This document shows positions 35,965 through 44,317 of a stretch of DNA of 64,000 bases, piece after piece. Origin of the DNA: Rhodobacteraceae bacterium Alg231-30 (GTDB lineage: Bacteria; Pseudomonadota; Alphaproteobacteria; Rhodobacterales; Rhodobacteraceae); NCBI GenBank assembly GCA_900143615.1, contig FREU01000002.1:166663-230662 (forward strand), written 5' to 3'. Positions within the stretch are counted from its first letter, which is position 1, and each line of letters opens with the position of its first letter. The translations under genes and the position numbers were made by a program. Below the pieces are notes generated by a model. That model was given only the letters and a program-made list of their open reading frames with translations, was not told the origin of the DNA and made no database searches.

Positions 35965-36813
35965 ATGCGCCATCTTTTCCTTGGGACAGTTTGTGCGGCT
36001 GGTTTGGTCGCACTTTCGGCGTGCGGGGACGCCAACGATTCTAGTGTCGAACGTGCTATTCAAGACGTCAACGCAGTCGATGAAACCAATCTTTCCGATG
36101 TGATGTTGACCGTTGCGGACCCCAACGAAGGGGTGAATTATTTCCAACGCACTTTGAACGAAAATCCAGGCCGTATCGATCTGCAAAGAGGCCTCGCCGT
36201 TTCTTTCGTGCGTGCCAGACGGTACACTGAAGCCGTTCCCGCGTGGAAAAAAGTCACAACCAACCCTGATAGCACCCTGACCGATATGGTCGATCTTGCG
36301 GACTCTCAGATCAGGGCGGGCCAGTGGGAAGAAGCCCAAGCGACTTTAAATGATATCCCCCCGACGCATGAAACGTTCAAGCGCTACAGACTTGAAGCCA
36401 TGATCGCTGACAGCAACCAGGATTGGGAGCGTGCCGACAGTTTCTATGAAATTGCGGTTGGCCTAACAACGCGCCCGGCCGGAGTTATGAACAACTGGGG
36501 GTATTCAAAACTGACGCGTGGCGATTACGCCGAGGCCGAGCGTTTGTTTAGCGAAGCGGTCCGTCAAGACAGCACGCTTTTCACAGCTAAGAACAACATG
36601 GTTTTGGCCCGTGGCGCGCAACGCAACTACACTTTGCCTGTGATGCCAATGGTGCAAACCGAACGCGCACAGCTTTTGCATACGCTGGCCTTGTCGGCCA
36701 TCAAGCAAGGCGACACAGAAACCGGCAAAGGGCTGTTGAGAGAGGCCATCGCAACGCACCCGCAGCACTTTGAAGACGCCGTGCGATCCTTGCGTGCGCT
36801 AGAAGCCACCTAA
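35965..36813 (+). CDS. Second TPR lipoprotein of the Tad locus
   Basis: 282 residues. The signal ends in GLVALSAC (acylated Cys near 20). TPR-like repeats: VNYFQRTLNENPGRIDLQRGLAVSFVRARRYTEAVPAWKKV, then MNNWGYSKLTRGDYAEAERLFSEAVRQDS and a further C-terminal pair. It is paralogous in design to the preceding TadD-like gene and probably also at the outer membrane. AAAAGGA precedes the ATG. Confidence 0.86.
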   Translation: MRHLFLGTVCAAGLVALSACGDANDSSVERAIQDVNAVDETNLSDVMLTVADPNEGVNYFQRTLNENPGRIDLQRGLAVSFVRARRYTEAVPAWKKVTTNPDSTLTDMVDLADSQIRAGQWEEAQATLNDIPPTHETFKRYRLEAMIADSNQDWERADSFYEIAVGLTTRPAGVMNNWGYSKLTRGDYAEAERLFSEAVRQDSTLFTAKNNMVLARGAQRNYTLPVMPMVQTERAQLLHTLALSAIKQGDTETGKGLLREAIATHPQHFEDAVRSLRALEAT

Positions 36814-36819
36814 TACAGC

Positions 36820-37353
36820 ATGCACATTTCGACTCTATCTGCGGTCTGCTTTCTGCTTCCGGCGCTTCCGATTTGCGTCTATATTTTCTATTCAGACATG
36901 AAATTCAAACGCATTAGCAACCTAAGTGTTTGGGCTTTGCTAATCGTGTTTATTATCGGCGGTCTCCTCACCTTGCCGTTTCAAGAGTTCCTTTGGCGTT
37001 TTGCTAATTATGCGATTGTATTTGCAGTGCTTTTTGTCATGTGGCTGGCACGTCAAATGGGGGCCGGCGACGTAAAACTCGCAGCGGTCGTGGCGCTGTT
37101 TATACACCCTTCCGACGCCAGCCCCGCGCTCTTCTTGGCGTTTTCCTCCGTGCTTGCCGCCACATTGGCGACCTTGATCGTGCGCAGTTCTCCTTTGCGC
37201 AACCTTGCGCCGGAATGGGCAGCTTGGGGGAACGCTGAAAACAGCTCTGCAAACTCGGTCGGGATTGGCAATCAATTCACCCTCCCTATGGGGACGGGAA
37301 TTGGACTGACACTCTGCATTTACCTGCTTTTGGGCGCACTAAACGGTCAATAG
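36820..37353 (+). CDS. cpaA: A24-family prepilin peptidase (CpaA/TadV)
   Basis: 177 residues with about five or six hydrophobic helices. The aspartate motifs are visible: a first acidic site in FYSDMKFKRISN and the second in the GAGDVKL (GxGD) loop. This aspartic peptidase removes the basic leader from the Flp pilins, here presumably at G/AVTVDW. It starts six bases after the TPR gene, so it belongs to the same transcript. Confidence 0.93.
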   Translation: MHISTLSAVCFLLPALPICVYIFYSDMKFKRISNLSVWALLIVFIIGGLLTLPFQEFLWRFANYAIVFAVLFVMWLARQMGAGDVKLAAVVALFIHPSDASPALFLAFSSVLAATLATLIVRSSPLRNLAPEWAAWGNAENSSANSVGIGNQFTLPMGTGIGLTLCIYLLLGALNGQ

Positions 37354-37469
37354 CCGCAACGCTTCACCATGCGGGCGCGTTGCCGCCCCAATATCGCCCA
37401 TTTTTCGCGATGTAGTCATCCGCAGCAAACCGATGGCCTCCAATGGCCCTGTAATGGAGCGTTTTGTCG

Positions 37470-38777
37470 ATGAATATGCAGACTTCGCACGTGATGGCCC
37501 CACCGGCACCAAAACGGCTGGAAGACATGAAGCTTCCAATCGTCATGATGCGCGACATTCTTTTGAAAACCATCTTTCGCAAAAACGTGGACATGGTTTC
37601 GGACATCGCACGCTCGATCTGCCTGCCCACAGCCGTGACCCAAGAACTTGTCGATATGGCGCGGGAACAACGTCTGTTGGAAGCAACTGGGACGCTCAAC
37701 GCCAACAGCGGCAACGAAATGGGTTATCAACTCACCGATACCGGCAAGGCCCGTGCCTTGGATGCTTTGGCGCAATCAGAGTACTACGGTGCGATGCCTG
37801 TGCCGCTGGATGTGTACCGCGAGCAGGTAAAGCGTCAATCCATTCGCAACATTCAAATTTCGCGCAAACAACTGACCGATGCGATGGGGCATCTGATCCT
37901 ACCCCCTACTCTGCTTGACCAATTGGGGCCTGCGGTGGGCGCTGGTCGATCCATTCTGATGTACGGCCCTCCCGGAAACGGGAAATCATCGATTTCCAAT
38001 GGCGTGCGTGATGCCATGGGAGACAAGGTCTACGTCCCCCATGCAATTGAATATTCCGGCCAAGTTATCACCGTCTATGACCCCATTGTTCATTCAGCCG
38101 CCGAAGGTGATGAGCAGGATGAAAACTCTTTGCGACGCGTCGCCCGCTTTGACAGCCGCTATGTCAAATGTGACCGGCCAACCGTCATCACAGGCGGCGA
38201 GCTGTCCCTGAAAATGCTGGACTTGGTCTACAACCCAACTGCGCGTACCTACCAGGCCCCGCTTCAGCTAAAATCAACCGGCGGAATTTTTATTGTCGAT
38301 GACTTGGGACGGCAGGAAGAGCCACCACAATCACTAGTCAACCGCTGGATTGTGCCGCTTGAGGAATCCAAGGACATTCTGGCGCTTCAATCCGGTGAAA
38401 AATTTGAAGTCCCCTTTGACACGCTGGTTATTTTTTCGACCAACTTCCACCCAAACGAGATTTTCGACCAAGCGGCCCTGCGCCGGATCTTCTTCAAAAT
38501 CAAAATCGACGGCCCTAGTCAGGAAAACTTTCTCAAGATTTTTGCACTCGTGGCCAAGAAAAAGCGTCTCCCACTGGACGAAGAGTCTTTGGTGCATCTT
38601 CTCAAAAACAAATATCGCGAGATTGATAATGTTTACGCCAATTATCAGCCCGTTTTCTTGATCGATCAAATCCTTTCGATCTGTGATTTCGAAGGTATCC
38701 CGTATCAGATGAATCCGGACCTCATCGACCGTGCTTGGGCCAACATGTTTGTAAAAGACGAACACATCGTTAAATGA
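37470..38777 (+). CDS. AAA-type ATPase linked to the Tad locus
   Basis: About 435 residues: an N-terminal winged-helix-like part (IVMMRDILLKTIFRKNVDMVSDIARSICLPTAVTQELVDMAREQRLLE, about 20-75) and an AAA domain with Walker A YGPPGNGKSSISN (about residue 170) and Walker B GGIFIVDDLGRQEE, plus FEVPFDTLVIFSTNF. The Walker B acid pair is D-D rather than D-E. Predicted soluble ATPases of this type sit beside Tad genes in Rhodobacterales; a chaperone-like role is inference. The start is ambiguous: TTG 37464, ATG 37470 or ATG 37476. Confidence 0.8.
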   Translation: MNMQTSHVMAPPAPKRLEDMKLPIVMMRDILLKTIFRKNVDMVSDIARSICLPTAVTQELVDMAREQRLLEATGTLNANSGNEMGYQLTDTGKARALDALAQSEYYGAMPVPLDVYREQVKRQSIRNIQISRKQLTDAMGHLILPPTLLDQLGPAVGAGRSILMYGPPGNGKSSISNGVRDAMGDKVYVPHAIEYSGQVITVYDPIVHSAAEGDEQDENSLRRVARFDSRYVKCDRPTVITGGELSLKMLDLVYNPTARTYQAPLQLKSTGGIFIVDDLGRQEEPPQSLVNRWIVPLEESKDILALQSGEKFEVPFDTLVIFSTNFHPNEIFDQAALRRIFFKIKIDGPSQENFLKIFALVAKKKRLPLDEESLVHLLKNKYREIDNVYANYQPVFLIDQILSICDFEGIPYQMNPDLIDRAWANMFVKDEHIVK

Positions 38778-39109
38778 TTTATTGGGATTGATGGAAAAGC
38801 GGCCAAAAACCTACGAGAGGCTTTTGGCCGGAGTTGGTCGCGCCAGTCGCCCTTTCGGTCTGGCCTATCAACACCGCATCTGGACCAAGCTGACCACTCC
38901 CCGGCGGTCGGGACCCCGCAAAGGTTCCCTCCAAATGTGTATCGATAGGTCTTTTAACGACTGCTCCATCGCTTTCCGTCGAAAGTTGTTCAACAAAAGC
39001 GGTTGATCCTTCCGCAACACGTATCCAAAGACAATACGCTGCCGAGGAATCCCTCGACAGCGTTCAATTCGCATCGACTTATGGATGGGGCCGTCACCGC
39101 ATCCAATTG
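38778..39109. other. Intergenic region between the Tad ATPase and the sugar operon
   Basis: About 330 bases. It holds a hairpin CGGCCAAAA / TTTTGGCCG at 38800-38830 right after the ATPase and a second inverted repeat near 39039-39064 (CGCTG and CAGCG arms with CGAGG/CCTCG inside). Neither has a proper T-run. Short frames exist on both strands but show no recognisable protein. It is likely the shared 3' ends of two convergent transcripts. Confidence 0.5.
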
Positions 39110-39949
39110 TCAAGTATCGTCAATACAGACCTGCGTTTGCTCACCCAATCCTTCGATCCCCAAACGCACCTCATCTCCCGCTTTCAAGAAACGCGGTGGC
39201 GTAAAACCAAGCCCCACACCCGGAGGTGTGCCTGTAGAAATGATGTCACCTGGATGCAGCGTGAAGAACTGGCTCAGATAGCTGATCAGATGCGCCACCC
39301 CATAGACCATCGTCTTGGTCGAACCGTCTTGCACACGCTCGCCGTTGACCTCTAGCCACATACCAAGATTTTGCGGATCTCCTGCTTCATCCGGTGTCAC
39401 CAGCCACGGCCCGGTCTGGCCAAAGTTGTCACAGGATTTGCCCTTGGACCATTGGCCTTGACGCTCAATCTGATACTCGCGCTCGGACACGTCATTGATC
39501 ACGCAATAGCCTGCCACATGGTCAAGGGCGTCCGCTTCCGCGACGTATTTCGCCTTTTTGCCAATCACCACGCCCAGCTCGACTTCCCAGTCAGTCTTGA
39601 CCGACCCCCGTGGAATAATGATCGGATCATTTGGTCCGCAAATGGCGGATGTGGCTTTCATGAACAGCACGGGCTCCGGTGGCACTTCCATGCCCGCTTC
39701 GGCAGCGTGATCTGCATAGTTCAGGCCGATACACATGAATTTTCCTGAACCGGCTACGCAAGGGCCGAGGCGCGGAGTGCCTTCTACAACAGGCAGACTG
39801 CTCGTATCGAGATCATCCAGTTTAGCGAGATCACCTAACACATCGCCCGCGAGGTCTCCCACAACAGCGCTCAAATCTCGAATGACGCCATCTGCATCCA
39901 GTAACCCGGGTTTCTCAGCCCCTTCCGGGCCGTAACGCAATAGTTTCAT
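39110..39949 (-). CDS. Fumarylacetoacetate hydrolase family protein (likely 2,4-diketo-3-deoxy-sugar acid hydrolase)
   Basis: 279 residues of the FAH fold: CIGLNYADHAAEAGMEVPPEPVLFMK, the metal-binding WEVELGVVIGKKAKYV, and the C-terminal GDIISTGTPPGVGLGF block with its basic surroundings. Closest well-known members cleave 2,4-diketo-3-deoxy-L-fuconate or -rhamnonate to pyruvate and L-lactate, the last step of the non-phosphorylative pathway; ureidoglycolate lyase is another family name. It is the last gene of the leftward operon, 22 bases after the SDR. Confidence 0.85.
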   Translation of the reverse strand: MKLLRYGPEGAEKPGLLDADGVIRDLSAVVGDLAGDVLGDLAKLDDLDTSSLPVVEGTPRLGPCVAGSGKFMCIGLNYADHAAEAGMEVPPEPVLFMKATSAICGPNDPIIIPRGSVKTDWEVELGVVIGKKAKYVAEADALDHVAGYCVINDVSEREYQIERQGQWSKGKSCDNFGQTGPWLVTPDEAGDPQNLGMWLEVNGERVQDGSTKTMVYGVAHLISYLSQFFTLHPGDIISTGTPPGVGLGFTPPRFLKAGDEVRLGIEGLGEQTQVCIDDT

Positions 39950-39971
39950 AAGTTTTCTGTTCCCCTAAGTC

Positions 39972-40700
39972 TCAAATTGTCCAACCGCCGTCGATATTTA
40001 TCGCCTGTCCGGTCGTGAACGCTGCTTCATCAGAAGCGAGATAACAGGCCAAGGCCGCGATCTCCCCCACTGTCCCGACACGCCCCATTTTCTGACGTGC
40101 GTTAAAATCTTTCCACGCTTGCTCGTAGTTTCCTGTTGCCCGCAGCCTCTCATGCAATGACGGACTGTCAACCGTTCCCGGGCAAATTGCGTTACACCGG
40201 ATACCGCGCTCGACATAGTCGGCCGCGACTGCCTTGGTCAGCCCGATAACTGCCGCTTTAGTGGTGCCATACACCACGCGATCCGGCACTCCGAGTGTAG
40301 AACTGGCCACGGATGCCATATTCACGATCGATCCTTGTCCACGTTCCAACATAGCTGGCAACACCGCCTGGATTGTACTGAACATCGATTTCACGTTGAC
40401 CTCATACGCGAGATCAAGCTCGTCGTGACTGGCTTTCAACACATCCCCCGCATGCACAATACCCGCACAGTTAAACAGGATGTCGACATCTCCAGCCGCT
40501 TCAATGGCCGTTTTCACGGCGTCGGCGTCGGTGACATCGAGCTGGCGCACCTCCAGCCCTTCCGCACCTTCTAGGGCAGAAATATTGATATCCGTCGCGA
40601 TAACCCGCGCCCCTTCTGCGGCCATGCGTTCAACCGTCGCGCGGCCAATACCCTGCGCGGCCGCAGTTGCAAAAACGGTTTTTCCCTCAAGTCTCTTCAT
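39972..40700 (-). CDS. Short-chain dehydrogenase (likely 2-keto-3-deoxy-L-fuconate dehydrogenase)
   Basis: 242 residues with the SDR pattern: GKTVFATAAAQGIGRATVERMA (TGxxxGxG-type variant with A-A-A-Q-G-I-G), NCAGIV, catalytic Ser in NMASVASS and YGTTK (Tyr-Lys). The family member in L-fucose oxidation converts 2-keto-3-deoxy-L-fuconate to the 2,4-diketo acid used by the FAH hydrolase next door. The ATG at 40698-40700 has a GAGAG site upstream; an upstream frame to 40730 overlaps the previous gene's end. The nucleotide-binding motif lacks the usual Thr-Gly pair. Confidence 0.85.
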   Translation of the reverse strand: MKRLEGKTVFATAAAQGIGRATVERMAAEGARVIATDINISALEGAEGLEVRQLDVTDADAVKTAIEAAGDVDILFNCAGIVHAGDVLKASHDELDLAYEVNVKSMFSTIQAVLPAMLERGQGSIVNMASVASSTLGVPDRVVYGTTKAAVIGLTKAVAADYVERGIRCNAICPGTVDSPSLHERLRATGNYEQAWKDFNARQKMGRVGTVGEIAALACYLASDEAAFTTGQAINIDGGWTI

Positions 40701-40711
40701 GTTTTCTCTCT

Positions 40712-41914
40712 TCAACGCGCCGGCAGGCAAGCAGGCCCAATCGGTTCAAATGATTTATAAGTTAGGATGAATTCCTGATGCCCCAGCGCCTCAGACGCAG
40801 TCGCCTGACCTGCGGCAGTTGAACAAATCGCATCAACGATATCGCTGGCGACCTCATCAAGGCTGCGCATCCCTTCGATAATCGCACCCGCATTGATGTC
40901 CATGTCACCTTCCAAGGCGCGATATGTATCAGGATTGGCACAGATCTTGATGACGGGAGACAAAGCTGAGCCCACCACCGACCCGCGTCCAGTCACAAAC
41001 AACGTCAGATGTGCGCCCGATGCGATCATCTCAACGATTTCGGCATTGTCGGAAATGTTTGGAAACCCGAACCGCACGTCGCCGTCCGGCACCACATCCA
41101 TCAAATACAAGCCCGTCTTCGGGGGCACGTCTCCGGGTTTGATAATCCCGCTGATTGGCGAGTCACCCGACTTCACATAAGCCCCAAGCGACTTTTCCTC
41201 GATTGTGGTCAATCCACCTGTGGCATTTCCGGCGGCAAAACTACCAACCCCCAGAACATCATAATACTGTGCCGCCTTGGTGATGGCACGCCGCAGCTCT
41301 TCGCCCAACTCCGGCGTCACGGCACGCTCGGCCATCACATCTTCACAACCGATCAGCTCTCCGGTTTCCTCAAAAATACAGCGCGCGCCTTTGGCCACCA
41401 ATTGGTCAAACGCCCGCCCAGCTGCGGGGTTTCCTGAGATCCCGCTGGTCCCGTCCGAGCCACCGCAGATTGTGCCCACAATCAAATCGCTCACGGCCAT
41501 CTCAACGCGTGGCACCGTGGCCAGTTGCGCCATAGCATCACTGACAAAGGCGCAACCTTTGGCAATGGTTGCCGCCGACCCACCTGCCTTTTGAATGACC
41601 AGCGTTTCTACTGGCCGTCCGCTGTCCGCAATAACCTTGGCGAGTTTGGCCCGGTTAAAGCTCTCACACCCCAGTGACACCAACAGCACAGCACCCACAT
41701 TTGGATGGGTACAAAGCTGCTCCATCATGCGTTGCGAATAGTCATTTGGAAAACAGCCGGGAAAGCCAATGAGATGCACCTCCTGATCCGGAAACTTTGC
41801 CGTAATCTTTGAGGCGACAAAATGCGCGCACTCCACCAGATAGGCAACAGCCACAACATTTCGAATGCCTTTGCGCCCGTCCTGCCGCAGATAGCCCTGC
41901 CAAACCTCACTCAT
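40712..41914 (-). CDS. UxaA-family dehydratase, large subunit (split form)
   Basis: 400 residues matching the catalytic part of altronate/galactarate-type dehydratases: WQGYLRQDGRKGIRNVVAVAYLVEC, GCFPNDYSQRMME, SLGCESFNRAKLA, IVGTICGGSDGTSG and FEETGELIGCED. Conserved cysteines and the GTICGGSDG block belong to the Fe-dependent dehydratase core. The N-terminal SAF domain, fused in E. coli UxaA, is encoded here by the preceding separate gene, with an 8-base overlap. A sugar-acid dehydratase is likely; the same split layout is known for the sulfolactate lyase SuyAB, an alternative I cannot exclude. Confidence 0.82.
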   Translation of the reverse strand: MSEVWQGYLRQDGRKGIRNVVAVAYLVECAHFVASKITAKFPDQEVHLIGFPGCFPNDYSQRMMEQLCTHPNVGAVLLVSLGCESFNRAKLAKVIADSGRPVETLVIQKAGGSAATIAKGCAFVSDAMAQLATVPRVEMAVSDLIVGTICGGSDGTSGISGNPAAGRAFDQLVAKGARCIFEETGELIGCEDVMAERAVTPELGEELRRAITKAAQYYDVLGVGSFAAGNATGGLTTIEEKSLGAYVKSGDSPISGIIKPGDVPPKTGLYLMDVVPDGDVRFGFPNISDNAEIVEMIASGAHLTLFVTGRGSVVGSALSPVIKICANPDTYRALEGDMDINAGAIIEGMRSLDEVASDIVDAICSTAAGQATASEALGHQEFILTYKSFEPIGPACLPAR

Positions 41915-42221
41915 ACGCCACCCCCGAGTCTTCTACGCGATAATTTGTTGCTGTGTATCGGCTAGCAACATTGTGCACATGCACATGTGCACCGGCAGCA
42001 ATGTCTTGCGTAGCCACGCCAATAGGCATGCCGTATTTCACAATCAAAGCCCCCTCAGAGATGGCCGTTGCCGCGATTTTATGACCCAAAGTCACTTGCG
42101 CGGGCATCTCCACACTCCGACCGTCCGGCAATGTCACCACACCCGGTCCAATAGGTCCCATCGCGACCAATACGTTGTCGGCCTCGTTTAGCAAAATCAA
42201 CTTTGCCGCGTCAGTGCTCAT
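41907..42221 (-). CDS. UxaA-family SAF-domain small subunit
   Basis: 104 residues with the SAF fold: LILLNEADNVLVAMGPIGPGVV, ALIVKYGMPIGVATQDIAAGAHVHVHNVAS. The HVHVHN ending is typical of the N-terminal domain of altronate dehydratases, which closes over the active site. It overlaps the next gene by eight bases and the preceding enolase stop by four (ATGA), so it is translated as part of the operon. ATG at 42219-42221 has GGAGGGG upstream. Confidence 0.85.
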   Translation of the reverse strand: MSTDAAKLILLNEADNVLVAMGPIGPGVVTLPDGRSVEMPAQVTLGHKIAATAISEGALIVKYGMPIGVATQDIAAGAHVHVHNVASRYTATNYRVEDSGVAYE

Positions 42222-43339
42222 GATAACGCCCCTCCGGCCCAATTCGTTGTGTTCTCGATCAAATTCCAATCTAACTCGACACCAAGCCCATGTGCCGTTG
42301 GCAGATGCGCCACCCCGTTCTTGATGGGCAGCGGCTGCGTCAAACCAAAGTCAAACTGCGCCAGAGGCATCAGTAACTCCAGATAACTGCAATTCTTCAC
42401 TGCCCCGCACAGGTGCAGATTGACCATCTCCAATGGGTGGAAAATTGACGTGTGGATTTCGCAGTTCATACCAAATGCTTCTGCCATCTGCGCAGTTTTC
42501 ATCACCGCTGTCACTCCACCAGACCAACTCACATCCGCGCGCACGACATCCACAACACGCTCGGCGATACATGCTGCCACTGAATAGGGATGTTTGGCCA
42601 GCGTTTCGGTGCCCACCACTGCGATATCCAAACTCTCTGTCAGCGCCTTTAGCGCAGGCATGTTCTCATCCTGCATGGGTTCTTCAAACCAAAGGTATCC
42701 CAACTCCTCGAGGTGACGCCCATAGCGCAGTGCCTCTGGATAGCTCATGAAGGCCACTGGATCACTCATCAGATCGAACTCAGACCCGACCTCCGCACGA
42801 CATGCCGTATGAATTGCCAGATCCTCTTCAAGAGACTTCCCCGGAGGATGCAGTTTATAGGCTGCAAAACCGGCAGCTTTCGCCGCCACTGCCTCGTCTA
42901 CATAGGTCTGTGGATCGTCATGAAACATCGAGCTCAGATACACGGGAACCTGATCACGATAGCCCCCAATATAGCGCCACAACGGCTGTCCAGCGGCCTC
43001 AGCCGCCAAAAGCCAAAGGCAACAATCAATCGGGCCCCAAACATAGACCGGCAGTAGGCTCCAAAACCGATCCTGCTTGCGAAAATCATGCCAAAGGGCC
43101 TCACGGTCCAACGCATTGCGACCCTTCAAAAACGGTCCAAGTGACAGCGCCAAGCGTGCCGACCCTTCTGCATCTGCTCCCGCGAACCCAAACATCGACG
43201 CTGATCGGCCGCACTCGGTGTGCAACGTATAGACCAGAAACTCCAACGCTTCTGGGCGCGTAACGCCGCGCAACGCATCGCTGGCAGCAACGTCGCTGCT
43301 CAACGCACAGGCGCGTACCTCAAGGGCGACAATCCGCAT
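42218..43339 (-). CDS. Enolase-superfamily protein, KxH type
   Basis: 373 residues. N-terminal capping domain up to about 125, then the barrel. Seen on the barrel: YKLHPPGK (second strand, K-x-H instead of K-x-K), metal ligand Asp in DLMSDPVAF, Glu in FEEPMQDENM, Glu in VGTETLA, Asp in RADVSWSGG, and His in CEIHTSIFH, the last pair forming a His-Asp dyad. This is a mandelate-racemase-group layout with a changed base at the end of strand 2. An acid-sugar dehydratase such as L-fuconate or L-rhamnonate dehydratase is inferred from context. ATG overlaps the RraA-like stop (TGATG). Confidence 0.82.
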   Translation of the reverse strand: MRIVALEVRACALSSDVAASDALRGVTRPEALEFLVYTLHTECGRSASMFGFAGADAEGSARLALSLGPFLKGRNALDREALWHDFRKQDRFWSLLPVYVWGPIDCCLWLLAAEAAGQPLWRYIGGYRDQVPVYLSSMFHDDPQTYVDEAVAAKAAGFAAYKLHPPGKSLEEDLAIHTACRAEVGSEFDLMSDPVAFMSYPEALRYGRHLEELGYLWFEEPMQDENMPALKALTESLDIAVVGTETLAKHPYSVAACIAERVVDVVRADVSWSGGVTAVMKTAQMAEAFGMNCEIHTSIFHPLEMVNLHLCGAVKNCSYLELLMPLAQFDFGLTQPLPIKNGVAHLPTAHGLGVELDWNLIENTTNWAGGALS

Positions 43340-43986
43340 CAAAACTTCCCGTATTTCAGATAGGCATCTTGGGGATCGACCCCCTCCATGATGGCAGTGC
43401 GCACTTTGTTTTCCGTATGCATCGCCTCCACGGACTTAACCGTCACCTCTTCCAAATGGGCTTTGGGAATACGCACCATGCCGTCGCGATCTCCCAACAG
43501 ATAATCACCAGGCTCGATACGCACATCCGCTATCTGGATCGGCACGTTGCTGGCCACGGGCAGCCAGCGCCCGACAATGTCTTTGGGCGTGTGCCCGATG
43601 CGCCACGTTTGAAAACCGATATCGAGCAGAAAATTTGTGTCGCGCGCATGCCCGTCCAGAACACAGCCCAACACGCCTTTCTTCTGCAAAGTCTCTGCCG
43701 ACAATTCACCCATCTGCGCCAGATCATGGGTGTTTGGCTGACAGGTCCAGATGTGCCCTTCTGGCGCTTGCGACAAAAGCCCCGTCCACGCCAACAAAGT
43801 CTCATGGGCATCCGCTGTGTCATCCGGTCGGCCTTCAATTGTAAAGGCAGGCCCGCACAGGGTTTTCTCAGGCATCAATGGCGTGATGGTCGTGGGCAGA
43901 GTGAAATTGCGCATCCCCATCGCGCGCATGACATCATGCGCCACTCCGCTGTAACAACCGCCCAACTGCGCGCGTAAATCAGTCAT
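43339..43986 (-). CDS. RraA/HMG-aldolase family protein
   Basis: 215 residues with the RraA-like swivelling barrel: CGPAFTIEG, VLGCVLDGHARDTNFL (the DGxxRD motif for substrate and metal), and VRIEPGDYLLGDRDGMVRIPKAHLEEV. Enzymes of this group cleave 4-hydroxy-4-methyl-2-oxoglutarate or related 2-oxo acids into pyruvate and another carbonyl compound. In this operon an aldolase for a 2-keto-3-deoxy-sugar acid is a reasonable guess, competing with the dehydrogenase route. The sequence is not RraA proper, the RNase E inhibitor. It overlaps the mutarotase gene by eight bases. Confidence 0.82.
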   Translation of the reverse strand: MTDLRAQLGGCYSGVAHDVMRAMGMRNFTLPTTITPLMPEKTLCGPAFTIEGRPDDTADAHETLLAWTGLLSQAPEGHIWTCQPNTHDLAQMGELSAETLQKKGVLGCVLDGHARDTNFLLDIGFQTWRIGHTPKDIVGRWLPVASNVPIQIADVRIEPGDYLLGDRDGMVRIPKAHLEEVTVKSVEAMHTENKVRTAIMEGVDPQDAYLKYGKF

Positions 43987-44308
43987 GGTGAAACACCTCC
44001 TCCATCATCGCCCACCATTCCCCGTCGGCACGGCTCTCCAGCCCCTCCTGACAAGGGTCCGTCAATTTCCACCACTCTTGCGTTTTAGGGTCGGCCGCGA
44101 TTTTGGCGGCATCCGCTTCAAAATCGGTGCCGTGGTATTCCCAATAGCCAAACAACAGGTTCTCGGGCTCACGCAGATAGATTGAATAGTTACGAATGTT
44201 GCTGCGGCTGATCCGGTCCAGAATTTCGGGCCAGCAATTGGCGTGCAGCTCTTTGTACTCGGGGATTTTCTCAGGCTTAATACCGATCACCATGGCCATA
44301 CGTTCCAT
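43979..44308 (-). CDS. L-rhamnose/L-fucose mutarotase
   Basis: 109 residues: AMVIGIKPEKIPEYKELHANCWPEIL with the catalytic His, RNYSIYLREPENLLFGYWEYHG, and a C-terminal EEVFHHD. This is the RhaM-type mutarotase family, which also contains L-fucose mutarotases; it flips the anomer of a 6-deoxysugar so that the dehydrogenase receives the correct form. Its small size and operon position agree. The sugar cannot be fixed from the sequence. Confidence 0.92.
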   Translation of the reverse strand: MERMAMVIGIKPEKIPEYKELHANCWPEILDRISRSNIRNYSIYLREPENLLFGYWEYHGTDFEADAAKIAADPKTQEWWKLTDPCQEGLESRADGEWWAMMEEVFHHD

Positions 44309-44317
44309 ACCTGTCTC

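Noticed and set aside
38868-39113. Open frame on the minus strand between the Tad ATPase and the FAH gene
   Set aside because: It overlaps the FAH gene end, has no recognisable family, and shows no ribosome binding site of note.
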